A stretch of DNA of 14,572 nt from Bacteroidota bacterium. GTDB lineage: Bacteria; Bacteroidota; Ignavibacteria; Ignavibacteriales; Ignavibacteriaceae. Position 1 is the stretch's first letter, and each line of letters opens with the position of its first letter. The notes under the pieces were generated by a model. The model was given only the letters and a program-made list of their open reading frames with translations. It ran no database searches and had not been told where the DNA came from. This document shows, in pieces, positions 8,028 through 14,572 of the stretch. The position numbers and the translations under genes were made by a program. The stretch is from NCBI GenBank assembly GCA_021793635.1, contig JAJYSI010000029.1, positions 1-14,572 of the forward strand. Direction: 5' to 3'.

Positions 8028-9386
8028 ATGACGATGAATAAAGGAACTATTCTTATAATAGATGATGAAGAAGATCTTCGCAAGTTACTTACTAAGCTTC
8101 TTGCTCTCGAAGGTCATAGAATTCTCGAAGCAGGTGATGCGAAGTCTGCACAAGAAATTTTAAACAAAGAAGATCTGCAAGTTGTAATAACCGATGTTAA
8201 ACTTCCCGATGCATCAGGAATTGACTTAATCTCCAGAATCAAAGCTCTCGATCCATTTACGGAAATTATTGTGCTTACTGCTTACGGCACTATCCATGAC
8301 GGTGTCAGAGCAATTAAAGAAGGCGCTTTCGATTATATAACAAAAGGAGATGAGGATAATAAAATTGTCCCGATCGTTGAAAGAGCGATGGAAAAAGCTC
8401 AGATGCAGCAAAGAATAGAACAGCTCGAAAAGAAAGTCGGAGAGAGATTTAACTTTGAGAATATTACAGGCGAGTCTATTCTTCTTAAAGAGGCGATTGA
8501 TATTGCGAAGAAAGTTGCAGCAACTGATGCTGCTGTTTTAATCCAGGGCGAAACCGGCACCGGAAAAGAATTGTTTGCGCAATCGATACACTACTCAAGC
8601 AACAGAAAATCCAAACCCTTTGTAGCTATAAATTGCAGCTCATTTACTAAAGAACTTCTGGAATCTGAATTATTTGGATATAAAGCAGGTGCTTTTACTG
8701 GTGCTAATAAAAATAAAAAAGGTTTATTTGAAGAGGCTAATTACGGTACAATGTTTCTTGATGAAATTGGAGAAATAGAAATATCTCTCCAAGCAAAGTT
8801 ATTGAGGGTGCTTGAAACTAATAGCTTTATTAAAGCCGGTGATACTAAAACCACTCACGTTGATGTAAGAATAATTTCGGCATCGAACCGCAATCTTGAA
8901 GAAGAAATTGAAAACGGTAACTTCCGACCCGATCTATATTATAGAATAAGTGTAATGAAAATTAATCTTCCTTCATTAAGAGATCGCAAAGAGGATATCC
9001 CGGTTCTGATTCATGAGTTTACTAAATTTTACCGTGAGAAATTAAATAGAAATATTAAAGAAATTGAACCGGGGTTTATTCAAAAACTTGAAGCATATAA
9101 TTTTCCCGGCAATATTCGTGAGTTAAGAAACCTTGTTGAAAGAGCAGTTATTTTAACATCGGGTGATACCCTTAAAGAGGATGTACTCCCAACTGAACTA
9201 CTCCTCAATAAACCGGATATATCTGCATCTTCGTCAAAAGAAAATTATCGCCTTGATAACCTTGAAAAAGATCATATAATTAAAACTCTCAGGCTTGTAG
9301 ACGGCAATAAAACTAAAGCTGCCGAAATGCTTGGTATTGGTTTGACTACTTTATACCGTAAGCTTCAATCTTATGGTATTGAATAA
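8028..9386 (+). CDS. Sigma-54-dependent NtrC-type response regulator
   Basis: This 452-aa DNA-binding transcription activator has three domains. The receiver (about 5-120) has acidic D12/D13 and phospho-acceptor D56 in VVITDVKLP. The AAA+ domain (about 145-380) has Walker A GETGTGKE (174-181), the sigma-54-contacting loop GAFTGA (221-226) and Walker B FLDE (243-246). The Fis-type helix-turn-helix lies at about 425-450 (NKTKAAEMLGIGLTTLYRKL). It should hydrolyse ATP to open sigma-54 promoters once phosphorylated. A short coiled-coil linker joins receiver and ATPase. No histidine kinase is adjacent upstream; the nearest sensor gene is kdpD downstream, so it may be the kdp regulator in place of KdpE (inference). 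The start has no Shine-Dalgarno sequence; ATG 8034 is an alternative two codons in. Confidence 0.95.
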   Translation: MTMNKGTILIIDDEEDLRKLLTKLLALEGHRILEAGDAKSAQEILNKEDLQVVITDVKLPDASGIDLISRIKALDPFTEIIVLTAYGTIHDGVRAIKEGAFDYITKGDEDNKIVPIVERAMEKAQMQQRIEQLEKKVGERFNFENITGESILLKEAIDIAKKVAATDAAVLIQGETGTGKELFAQSIHYSSNRKSKPFVAINCSSFTKELLESELFGYKAGAFTGANKNKKGLFEEANYGTMFLDEIGEIEISLQAKLLRVLETNSFIKAGDTKTTHVDVRIISASNRNLEEEIENGNFRPDLYYRISVMKINLPSLRDRKEDIPVLIHEFTKFYREKLNRNIKEIEPGFIQKLEAYNFPGNIRELRNLVERAVILTSGDTLKEDVLPTELLLNKPDISASSSKENYRLDNLEKDHIIKTLRLVDGNKTKAAEMLGIGLTTLYRKLQSYGIE

Positions 9387-9454
9387 AGAATTTGATCCAA
9401 AAGTTAATCCAAAGAAATACTTCTCATTTATCATCAACCGCCATTTTATCTATT

Positions 9455-9486
9455 ATCCTTTTGTTTAATAGTGATTCAAAAAGGAT
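9455..9486. promoter_or_regulatory. 8-bp inverted repeat, possible activator site upstream of kdp
   Basis: ATCCTTTT at 9455-9462 is the exact reverse complement of AAAAGGAT at 9479-9486, with a 16-base spacer. No T-tract follows, so it is not a good terminator for the regulator gene. It lies about 145-175 bases upstream of the sigma-54-like element, a distance at which enhancer-type activators commonly bind. The spacing is wide for a single Fis-type operator, so function is uncertain. Confidence 0.35.
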
Positions 9487-9508
9487 GAAATTTAAAACCA
9501 TACCGTTT

Positions 9509-9525
9509 TGGAAATAGCCTTTCCA
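9509..9525. promoter_or_regulatory. TGGAAA-N5-TTTCCA dyad, candidate enhancer site for the NtrC-type regulator
   Basis: TGGAAA at 9509-9514 and TTTCCA at 9520-9525 form a perfect dyad separated by TAGCC. The 17-base symmetric form is what a dimeric Fis-type helix-turn-helix would bind, and its position about 105-120 bases upstream of the candidate -24 element suits an upstream activating site. That the adjacent regulator binds here is inference. Confidence 0.45.
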
Positions 9526-9629
9526 TTTTAGCATATCAATTACTCGCCATAATAATCTGCTTGAAATCAATTTTTAATTAACACCTTTAATTATATACTC
9601 TTATTTATTGCCTGAAAAAATATGAATAC

Positions 9630-9644
9630 TGGCATTTGAATTGA
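9630..9644 (+). promoter_or_regulatory. Candidate sigma-54 promoter of the kdp operon
   Basis: TGGCA at 9630-9634 (-24 element) and TTGA at 9641-9644 (-12 element) have the diagnostic GG-N10-G[C] spacing; the only departure from TGGCA..TTGC is A for C at -12. Transcription would start near 9655, followed immediately by AAAGGA (9661-9666) and the first ORF at 9675. An 8-bp inverted repeat, TGAATACT 9623-9630 with AGTATTCA 9651-9658, brackets the element exactly and could be a repressor operator or chance. The neighbouring sigma-54 activator gene strengthens the call. Confidence 0.6.
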
Positions 9645-9674
9645 CTTCATAGTATTCAAAAAAGGAAAATAAAT

Positions 9675-9761
9675 ATGATGGTACTTTATTTATCATTACT
9701 AGGTGCGGTTCTGTTTTTCATTTGTTTTAAGTCGATAAATTTCTTTGATAATCTCGGCTAA
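9675..9761 (+). CDS. 28-aa membrane microprotein at the head of the kdp operon
   Basis: This ORF of 28 codons plus stop begins with two consecutive ATG codons. AAAGGA (9661-9666) lies 8 bases before the first. The product starts MMVLYLSLLGAVLFFICF, a single hydrophobic helix (residues about 3-18), followed by a short polar/aromatic tail, K-S-I-N-F-F-D-N-L-G. Its TAA merges with the AAGGAG ribosome site of kdpF, so the two are translationally linked. It is not KdpF itself, which follows and carries the PEKF ending. I do not recognise a named family. Placement suggests a second small subunit or assembly/stability factor of the Kdp pump; this is inference from position and topology. Confidence 0.7.
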   Translation: MMVLYLSLLGAVLFFICFKSINFFDNLG

Positions 9762-9771
9762 GGAGAATAAA

Positions 9772-9849
9772 ATGATAATATTATTAATTGTAAGTATTGT
9801 GGTGTTCGGCTACCTGCTTTATGTGTTGATTAAACCTGAAAAATTTTAG
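9772..9849 (+). CDS. kdpF: KdpF, small stabilising subunit of the Kdp K+ pump
   Basis: This 25-aa single-pass membrane peptide consists of a hydrophobic helix followed by G-Y-L-L-Y-V-L-I-K-P-E-K-F. The C-terminal part aligns by eye with the usual KdpF ending (E. coli GYLVYALINAEAF), and the order before kdpA is canonical. KdpF sits against KdpA and stabilises the complex in the inner membrane. AAGGAG at 9760-9765, six bases before the ATG, is a good ribosome site. The stop is 9 bases before kdpA. Confidence 0.9.
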   Translation: MIILLIVSIVVFGYLLYVLIKPEKF

Positions 9850-9858
9850 GATAACAAA

Positions 9859-11556
9859 ATGAATAGTGAAATATTAGGCGTTTTAGTCACCCTTGTTTTA
9901 ATGATCGTGCTTTCCTATCCGCTTGGAAAGTACATTAGCAAAGTGCTTAAAGGTGAAAAAGTATGGACTGATTTTCTTTACCCGGTTGAAAATTTCATAT
10001 ATAAAATTTCCGGCATCGATCCAGCTAAAGAAATGGATTGGAAAGAAAATATGAAATCGTTGCTAAAGTTAAATGTATTCTTCTTTATTTGGGCGTTTGT
10101 GATTTTTTTAATACAGGACAAGATTCCTTTTTGGAATCCTGCGGGTATCGGTCCTATGGAGCCATCCCTGGCTTTCAATACTGCGGTCAGTTTCATATCT
10201 AATACTAATATACAACATTATTCCGGCGAGACAGGGCTTTCTTATTTCTCACAACTTCTCGTTGTTTGTTATATGCAATTTGTTAGTGCTGCAACTGGTA
10301 TCGCCGCACTTGCATTAGTATTTAAAGGACTTTCTCAAAGAAAAGCCAAAGACTTGGGAAATTTTTATTCTCTTTGGCTAAGAAGTAATACCCGAATTCT
10401 TCTTCCATTGGCAATTGTAGTTGCGGTAATATTATTGCTAAACGGAACACCGGCTACTTTTAAAGGTCCTCAAACAATTAAGACTCTTCAAGGTGACACA
10501 GTTACAGTTGCACTTGGTCCTGCTGCTCCGGTCGTAGCTATCAAACAGATTGGAACTAACGGCGGCGGATTCTTCGGTCCTAATTCAGCTCATCCCTTTG
10601 AAAACCCGAATTATATTACAAACATTGTTGAGTGCTGGGGAATATTAGTAATCCCTATGGCTTTAGTTTTTGCTTTTGGATTTTACTTAAACAAAAAACG
10701 ACTTGGGATAATGATATTTGCCGTGATGGCAATAGTATATCTTTCTTTTACAGCGCTTGCGGTAAAGTTTGAAGTTGATGGAAATCCATTAATAAAGAAA
10801 TTGGGAATTGAGCAAACCACAGGGAATATGGAAGGCAAAGAAGTGCGCTTTGGTCCTGCTGCCTCGGCTTTTTGGGCTTCTTCAACTACTGTAACGTCAA
10901 ACGGTTCATCAAATTCAAATCACGATAGTCAAACTCCTCTTGCCGGCGGAATTTATATTATGAATATGATGATAAACTCTATCTTCGGTGGTGTGGGTGT
11001 AGGCTTTATTAACTTTTTTATGTTTTTAATCATCGCTGTTTTCATTGCCGGTCTTATGGTCGGAAGAACCCCTGAATTTCTTGGAAAGAAAATTGAGGCT
11101 AAGGAAGTTAAAATTGCTGCTTTAATAATCCTGCTTCATCCATTCCTAATTTTAGTGTCGACCGCCATTTCAGCATATATAGCAAGCCATAATCCTAATA
11201 TAGGATGGCTGACTAATCCTTCTTATCATGGTTTTTCTGAAATGCTATATGAGTTTACCTCTGCTTCTGCAAACAATGGGTCTGAATTTACCGGTCTAAA
11301 TGCGAACGTACCTTTCTGGAATATAATGGACGGTGTAATAATGTTAATTGGAAGGTTCCTTCCTATCATCGGTCCGGTCGCTATTGCCGGTTCCTTGGCT
11401 GAAAAAAAATATATTCCTGAATCTGAAGGAACATTAAGACTAGACAGTTATGCTTTCGGAATAGTGCTCCTGGCTGTGATTATTGTTATCTCAGCTTTGT
11501 CATTTTTCCCGGCTTTAGCTGTTGGTCCAATCGCAGAACATTTTTCAATTTTATAG
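9859..11556 (+). CDS. kdpA: KdpA, K+-translocating channel-like subunit
   Basis: At 565 aa (E. coli KdpA 557) this multi-pass inner-membrane subunit selects and admits K+ for the KdpFABC P-type pump. Four pore-loop filter segments of the SKT superfamily are visible: [37 protein letters not shown] and [10 protein letters not shown]. The second begins at G232, the residue number known from E. coli K+-affinity mutants. At least ten hydrophobic segments are apparent, matching the family's topology. All filter glycines look intact, so high-affinity K+ uptake is expected. It is the third ORF of the operon, 11 bases before kdpB. Confidence 0.98.
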   Translation: MNSEILGVLVTLVLMIVLSYPLGKYISKVLKGEKVWTDFLYPVENFIYKISGIDPAKEMDWKENMKSLLKLNVFFFIWAFVIFLIQDKIPFWNPAGIGPMEPSLAFNTAVSFISNTNIQHYSGETGLSYFSQLLVVCYMQFVSAATGIAALALVFKGLSQRKAKDLGNFYSLWLRSNTRILLPLAIVVAVILLLNGTPATFKGPQTIKTLQGDTVTVALGPAAPVVAIKQIGTNGGGFFGPNSAHPFENPNYITNIVECWGILVIPMALVFAFGFYLNKKRLGIMIFAVMAIVYLSFTALAVKFEVDGNPLIKKLGIEQTTGNMEGKEVRFGPAASAFWASSTTVTSNGSSNSNHDSQTPLAGGIYIMNMMINSIFGGVGVGFINFFMFLIIAVFIAGLMVGRTPEFLGKKIEAKEVKIAALIILLHPFLILVSTAISAYIASHNPNIGWLTNPSYHGFSEMLYEFTSASANNGSEFTGLNANVPFWNIMDGVIMLIGRFLPIIGPVAIAGSLAEKKYIPESEGTLRLDSYAFGIVLLAVIIVISALSFFPALAVGPIAEHFSIL

Positions 11557-11567
11557 GTTACACCAAA

Positions 11568-13610
11568 ATGAAAAGAAAACGTAATATCAAATTATTTGAA
11601 CCTTCGCTGGTAAAACAGGCTATCGTACAGTCATTTATAAAACTTAACCCTTCATATATGATTAAGAATCCGGTTATGTTTACCGTAGAGATAGGTACAG
11701 CAATAATGGTTGCTGTGACAATTATCGGAGCTAATAAACCCGCTAATGACGGCACTGGCTTTGTCTACAACTTGACAATAACTGTTTTATTATTTCTTAC
11801 TATCTTATTTGCAAACTTTGCCGAAGCCATTGCAGAGGAAAGAGGAAAAGCACAGGCAGAATCACTTCGAAAAACACGTGAAGAAACTCCGGCTAAAAAA
11901 TTGAAAGAGGATGGTTCTATCGAAATCGTAAGCTCTTCTTCATTAAAAAAAGGGGATATCTATATTGCGGAAGCAGGTGATTTAATCGCTGCCGACGGTG
12001 AAATTATTGAAGGACTCGCATCAATTGATGAATCTGCAATAACCGGTGAATCAGCTCCTGTTATTAGAGAATCCGGAACTGATAAATCCGGAGTTGTAGG
12101 AGGGACAAAAGTTTTATCTGATAAAATTACGGTCGAAGTTTCCGCAAACCCAGGCGAAACTTTCTTAGATAAAATGATAGCTCTTGTTGAAGGCGCAAAT
12201 CGTCAAAAGACTCCTAATGAAATTGCCCTTTCTATATTACTTGCAGGCTTTACCCTCGTCTTCCTATTGGTGGTTGTTACATTGGAACCGTTTGGGAAAT
12301 ATGCTGGGACCTCAATTAGTATAGCCTTCTTAATTTCCTTATTTGTGTGCCTAATCCCTACTACAATAGGAGGATTACTTTCTGCTATCGGAATAGCCGG
12401 AATGGATAGAGCATTAAGAGCTAATGTAATTGCAAAGTCAGGTAAGGCTGTGGAAACTGCCGGCGATATTGATGTAGTTCTGCTTGACAAAACAGGAACT
12501 ATTACTATAGGCAATCGTAAAGCCACTAATTTTTTCCCGGTTAACGGTTATAGTAAAGAGGAATTTATTAGGGGCACGGTTTTAAGCTCACTTGCAGACC
12601 ATACGCCCGAAGGAAAATCAATAATTGAGCTGGCAGAAAAAATTCTCCCTTCAATTTTCCCGGTGAATGTTGAAAATGCAGAGTTTATAAACTTTTCCGC
12701 TGAAACTAGAATGAGTGGTGTTAACCTGCACGACGGAACTGAAATAAGAAAAGGTGCCTGGGACTCAATTAGAAAATGGACAAGCAACGGCGATCATGTT
12801 GCGGATGAGATAAATTCAAGAGTGCTTGAAATTGCTGGCAGCGGCGGGACTCCTCTGGCAGTTGGCATAAATAAAAAAGCTATCGGTGTCGTTCAGCTTG
12901 AGGATATTATTAAACCCGGTATCCAGGAAAGATTTAAAAGACTGCATAAGATGGGAGTCAAAACGGTTATGGTTACCGGCGATAACCCGGTAACTGCAAA
13001 GTTTATCGCTATGCAGGCTGGTGTCGATGATTTCATTGCCGAAGCGAAACCTGTAGATAAAATGAACTATATAATTAGAGAACAGAAAGAGGGGAAGCTT
13101 GTCGCTATGATGGGCGATGGTACAAACGATGCTCCTGCATTGGCGCAGGCTGATGTAGGCGTTGCTATGAATTCCGGTACACAGGCTGCTAAAGAAGCCG
13201 CTAACATGGTTGACCTTGATAATGATCCGACAAAACTACTTGAAGTAATTGAAATCGGTAAGCAGCTATTAATTACTCGCGGCAACGTTACTACCTTCTC
13301 TATTGTTAATGATGTGGCAAAATATTTTGCTATCGTGCCCGCTTTGTTCATGGTTACTATTCCTGGCTTAAATGCTTTAAACATAATGAAATTAGCAAAT
13401 CCTGAATCTGCTATTTTATCTGCAGTAATTTTTAATGCGCTTATCATACTTGCGCTAATTCCGATTGCCCTAAGAGGCGTGAAATATAGACCTATCGGCG
13501 CTACAGGCATATTAATTAGAAATCTATGGATTTACGGAATGGGCGGACTGATTATTCCGTTTATCGGCATAAAAGCAATTGACATGATTGTTAGCCTTTT
13601 TTTCAAATAA
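11568..13610 (+). CDS. kdpB: KdpB, ATP-hydrolysing subunit of the K+ pump
   Basis: This is a P-type ATPase catalytic subunit of 680 aa (E. coli 682). DKTGTIT carries the phosphorylated D307, the same number as in E. coli. The actuator loop ITGES has S162, the serine whose phosphorylation in E. coli shuts the pump off at high external K+, so that off-switch may be conserved. Other motifs are PTTIGGL in the membrane domain, [10 protein letters not shown] and KGAW in the nucleotide domain, VTGDNPVTA, and [10 protein letters not shown] at the hinge. Hydrophobic segments occupy the N-terminal, middle and C-terminal regions as usual. Nothing is missing. An AGG lies about 12 bases before the ATG. 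Confidence 0.98.
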   Translation: MKRKRNIKLFEPSLVKQAIVQSFIKLNPSYMIKNPVMFTVEIGTAIMVAVTIIGANKPANDGTGFVYNLTITVLLFLTILFANFAEAIAEERGKAQAESLRKTREETPAKKLKEDGSIEIVSSSSLKKGDIYIAEAGDLIAADGEIIEGLASIDESAITGESAPVIRESGTDKSGVVGGTKVLSDKITVEVSANPGETFLDKMIALVEGANRQKTPNEIALSILLAGFTLVFLLVVVTLEPFGKYAGTSISIAFLISLFVCLIPTTIGGLLSAIGIAGMDRALRANVIAKSGKAVETAGDIDVVLLDKTGTITIGNRKATNFFPVNGYSKEEFIRGTVLSSLADHTPEGKSIIELAEKILPSIFPVNVENAEFINFSAETRMSGVNLHDGTEIRKGAWDSIRKWTSNGDHVADEINSRVLEIAGSGGTPLAVGINKKAIGVVQLEDIIKPGIQERFKRLHKMGVKTVMVTGDNPVTAKFIAMQAGVDDFIAEAKPVDKMNYIIREQKEGKLVAMMGDGTNDAPALAQADVGVAMNSGTQAAKEAANMVDLDNDPTKLLEVIEIGKQLLITRGNVTTFSIVNDVAKYFAIVPALFMVTIPGLNALNIMKLANPESAILSAVIFNALIILALIPIALRGVKYRPIGATGILIRNLWIYGMGGLIIPFIGIKAIDMIVSLFFK

Positions 13611-13633
13611 TGAAAAGACTTTACAATTAAAAA

Positions 13634-14212
13634 ATGAAAGATTATATAATGAAATCATTAAGAACAAATTTAGTTTTACTCTTTTCAACAATAATATGCT
13701 TTGGCGTTATTTATCCGCTATTTATCTGGTCAATTGGTCTGCTGCTTCCTCAACAAGCAAATGGTCTTCCAATTATTGAAAACGGTAATGTCGTTGGATA
13801 CAGAAATATTGGTCAGAGTTTTACCGAAGCAAAATATTTTTGGGGAAGACCATCGGCATGTAATTATAATCCCATAAATGCAGCCCCTACAAATTTAGGC
13901 CCGACTAATCCTGTTTTCCTAAATACTGTTGAACAACGCATAAACACATTTATGGTCGAAAACCCGGGTATAACCAAATCGGAAATTCCTTCCGATATTG
14001 TTACATCTTCAGCAAGCGGTATTGATCCGGATATTTCTCCGCAAGCAGCTCTTATTCAAATTCCAAGAATTGCCAAAGCAAGAAAGATTAACCAGGCTTT
14101 AATAGAAAAAGTTGTTGATGAAAAGATTAAAGAGCCGGTACTTGGTCCAGCGCATGTAAACGTATTGGAACTGAATTTGTCATTAGATAAGCTGGCTGAA
14201 TTAAATAAATGA
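13634..14212 (+). CDS. kdpC: KdpC, accessory subunit of the K+ pump
   Basis: At 192 aa (E. coli 190) this protein has one N-terminal membrane helix (about residues 12-37) and an exported domain. Conserved KdpC segments are visible: IGQSFTEAKYFWGRPSA, NLGPTNP, VTSSASGIDPDISPQAA and VNVLELN. It is needed for a stable, high-affinity KdpFABC complex. The ATG at 13634 is the first possible; ATG 13649 (M6, giving MKSLRTN) is equally plausible and resembles more closely the usual start of the family. Ribosome sites before both are poor. It starts 23 bases after kdpB. Confidence 0.97.
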   Translation: MKDYIMKSLRTNLVLLFSTIICFGVIYPLFIWSIGLLLPQQANGLPIIENGNVVGYRNIGQSFTEAKYFWGRPSACNYNPINAAPTNLGPTNPVFLNTVEQRINTFMVENPGITKSEIPSDIVTSSASGIDPDISPQAALIQIPRIAKARKINQALIEKVVDEKIKEPVLGPAHVNVLELNLSLDKLAELNK

Positions 14213-14263
14213 AAACTTCCGTTAAATGTTGTAAATTAATTACAGATAATTAAGAAGAATTAA

Positions 14264-14572
14264 ATGGAATCTGAAATTTCCTTACCGTCTTCAGTCGGAA
14301 AATTTCTTGAGATGATTAAAGACTCCCAAAGAGGAAGGCTTAAAGTCTATTTGGGTCTTGCTGCTGGAGTGGGGAAAACTTTTCGTATGCTGATGGAAGG
14401 TCATGAATTAGCAAAGAATCAGATTGATGTCTATGTCGGTTTTGTAGAGACTCATGGTAGAAAAGATACTGAAAAATTGCTCGATGGGCTTCCGGCAATA
14501 AAGAGGAAAAAGATTTTTTATAAAGGAAAACAGCTTGAGGAAATGGATATTGATACAATTCTTCTCAGTAAA
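14264..14572 (+). CDS. kdpD: KdpD sensor kinase, N-terminal part only
   Basis: 103 codons run to the window end without a stop. They match the start of the cytoplasmic KdpD domain: RLKVYLGLAAGVGKT contains the Walker-A-like motif at G31-T39, followed by the conserved V-G-F-V-E-T-H-G-R and G-L-P-A-I-K-R blocks and L-E-E-M-D. This domain senses K+-related signals and modulates the histidine kinase. Because the window cuts it off, I cannot tell whether the kinase and membrane parts follow or whether it is one of the short KdpD forms. The start is ATG at 14264 with a weak AGAAG about 6 bases upstream. It lies 51 bases after kdpC, probably in the same operon. Confidence 0.93.
   Translation, partial: MESEISLPSSVGKFLEMIKDSQRGRLKVYLGLAAGVGKTFRMLMEGHELAKNQIDVYVGFVETHGRKDTEKLLDGLPAIKRKKIFYKGKQLEEMDIDTILLSK

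Noticed and set aside
9387..9674. Possible c-di-AMP (ydaO-type) or other riboswitch before kdp, as in some Firmicutes
   Set aside because: The candidate promoter leaves only about 20 bases of leader, and no long multi-stem fold or known motif was visible.
13067..13510. 147-codon minus-strand open frame
   Set aside because: Antisense to the GDGTNDAP region of kdpB, where the sense frame is unambiguous.
13588..13779. 63-codon plus-strand frame spanning the kdpB-kdpC junction
   Set aside because: Out of frame with the well-conserved kdpB end and kdpC start and without family resemblance.

Overview
This is an AT-rich bacterial chromosomal segment. The gene content looks like the Bacteroidota/Chlorobiota (FCB) group, and a member of the Ignavibacteria or a relative is plausible. 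That placement is inference. It rests on a secreted metallopeptidase/TolB-propeller protein of a kind I associate with this group, weak or absent Shine-Dalgarno sequences at several genes, a TTTG-N19-TAnnTTTG-like promoter before ssb, and an NtrC-type regulator next to kdp. I saw no insertion sequence, prophage, CRISPR array, tRNA or rRNA, and the gene set is mostly core housekeeping.

Layout: (1) 1-2091, minus strand, is a 3'-truncated exported protein with a zinc-metallopeptidase domain, a TolB-like propeller and the start of what looks like an outer-membrane barrel. (2) 2092-2724 is a gene-poor stretch. It holds a GTAATGG tandem repeat with snap-back arms, a second small dyad and a candidate promoter. 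(3) 2725-3168 is ssb, followed by a hairpin. (4) 3273-7933 is a compact plus-strand cluster: a CNNM/CorC-type membrane protein, a small membrane-anchored unknown, an MlaD/MCE lipid-transport protein, gamma-glutamyltranspeptidase and holo-ACP synthase. Its first four genes overlap by 4, 4 and 26 bases, so they are probably one transcript. (5) 8028-9386 is a sigma-54-dependent NtrC-type response regulator. (6) 9387-9674 is a regulatory stretch. (7) 9675-14572 is a kdp potassium-uptake operon in the order 28-codon ORF, kdpF, kdpA, kdpB, kdpC, kdpD; the last is cut off by the window end.

How it fits together: KdpFABC is a high-affinity K+ pump, and KdpD is normally its sensor kinase with KdpE, an OmpR-type regulator. 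Here the regulator beside kdp is instead a sigma-54 activator. A GG-N10-GA element resembling a sigma-54 -24/-12 promoter (9630-9644) ends 30 bases before the first small ORF, with two dyads 100-180 bases further upstream where an activator would bind. The inference is that K+ uptake in this organism is switched by sigma-54 and this activator. The unreported-looking 28-aa membrane microprotein ahead of kdpF is the most novel gene-level candidate in the window.
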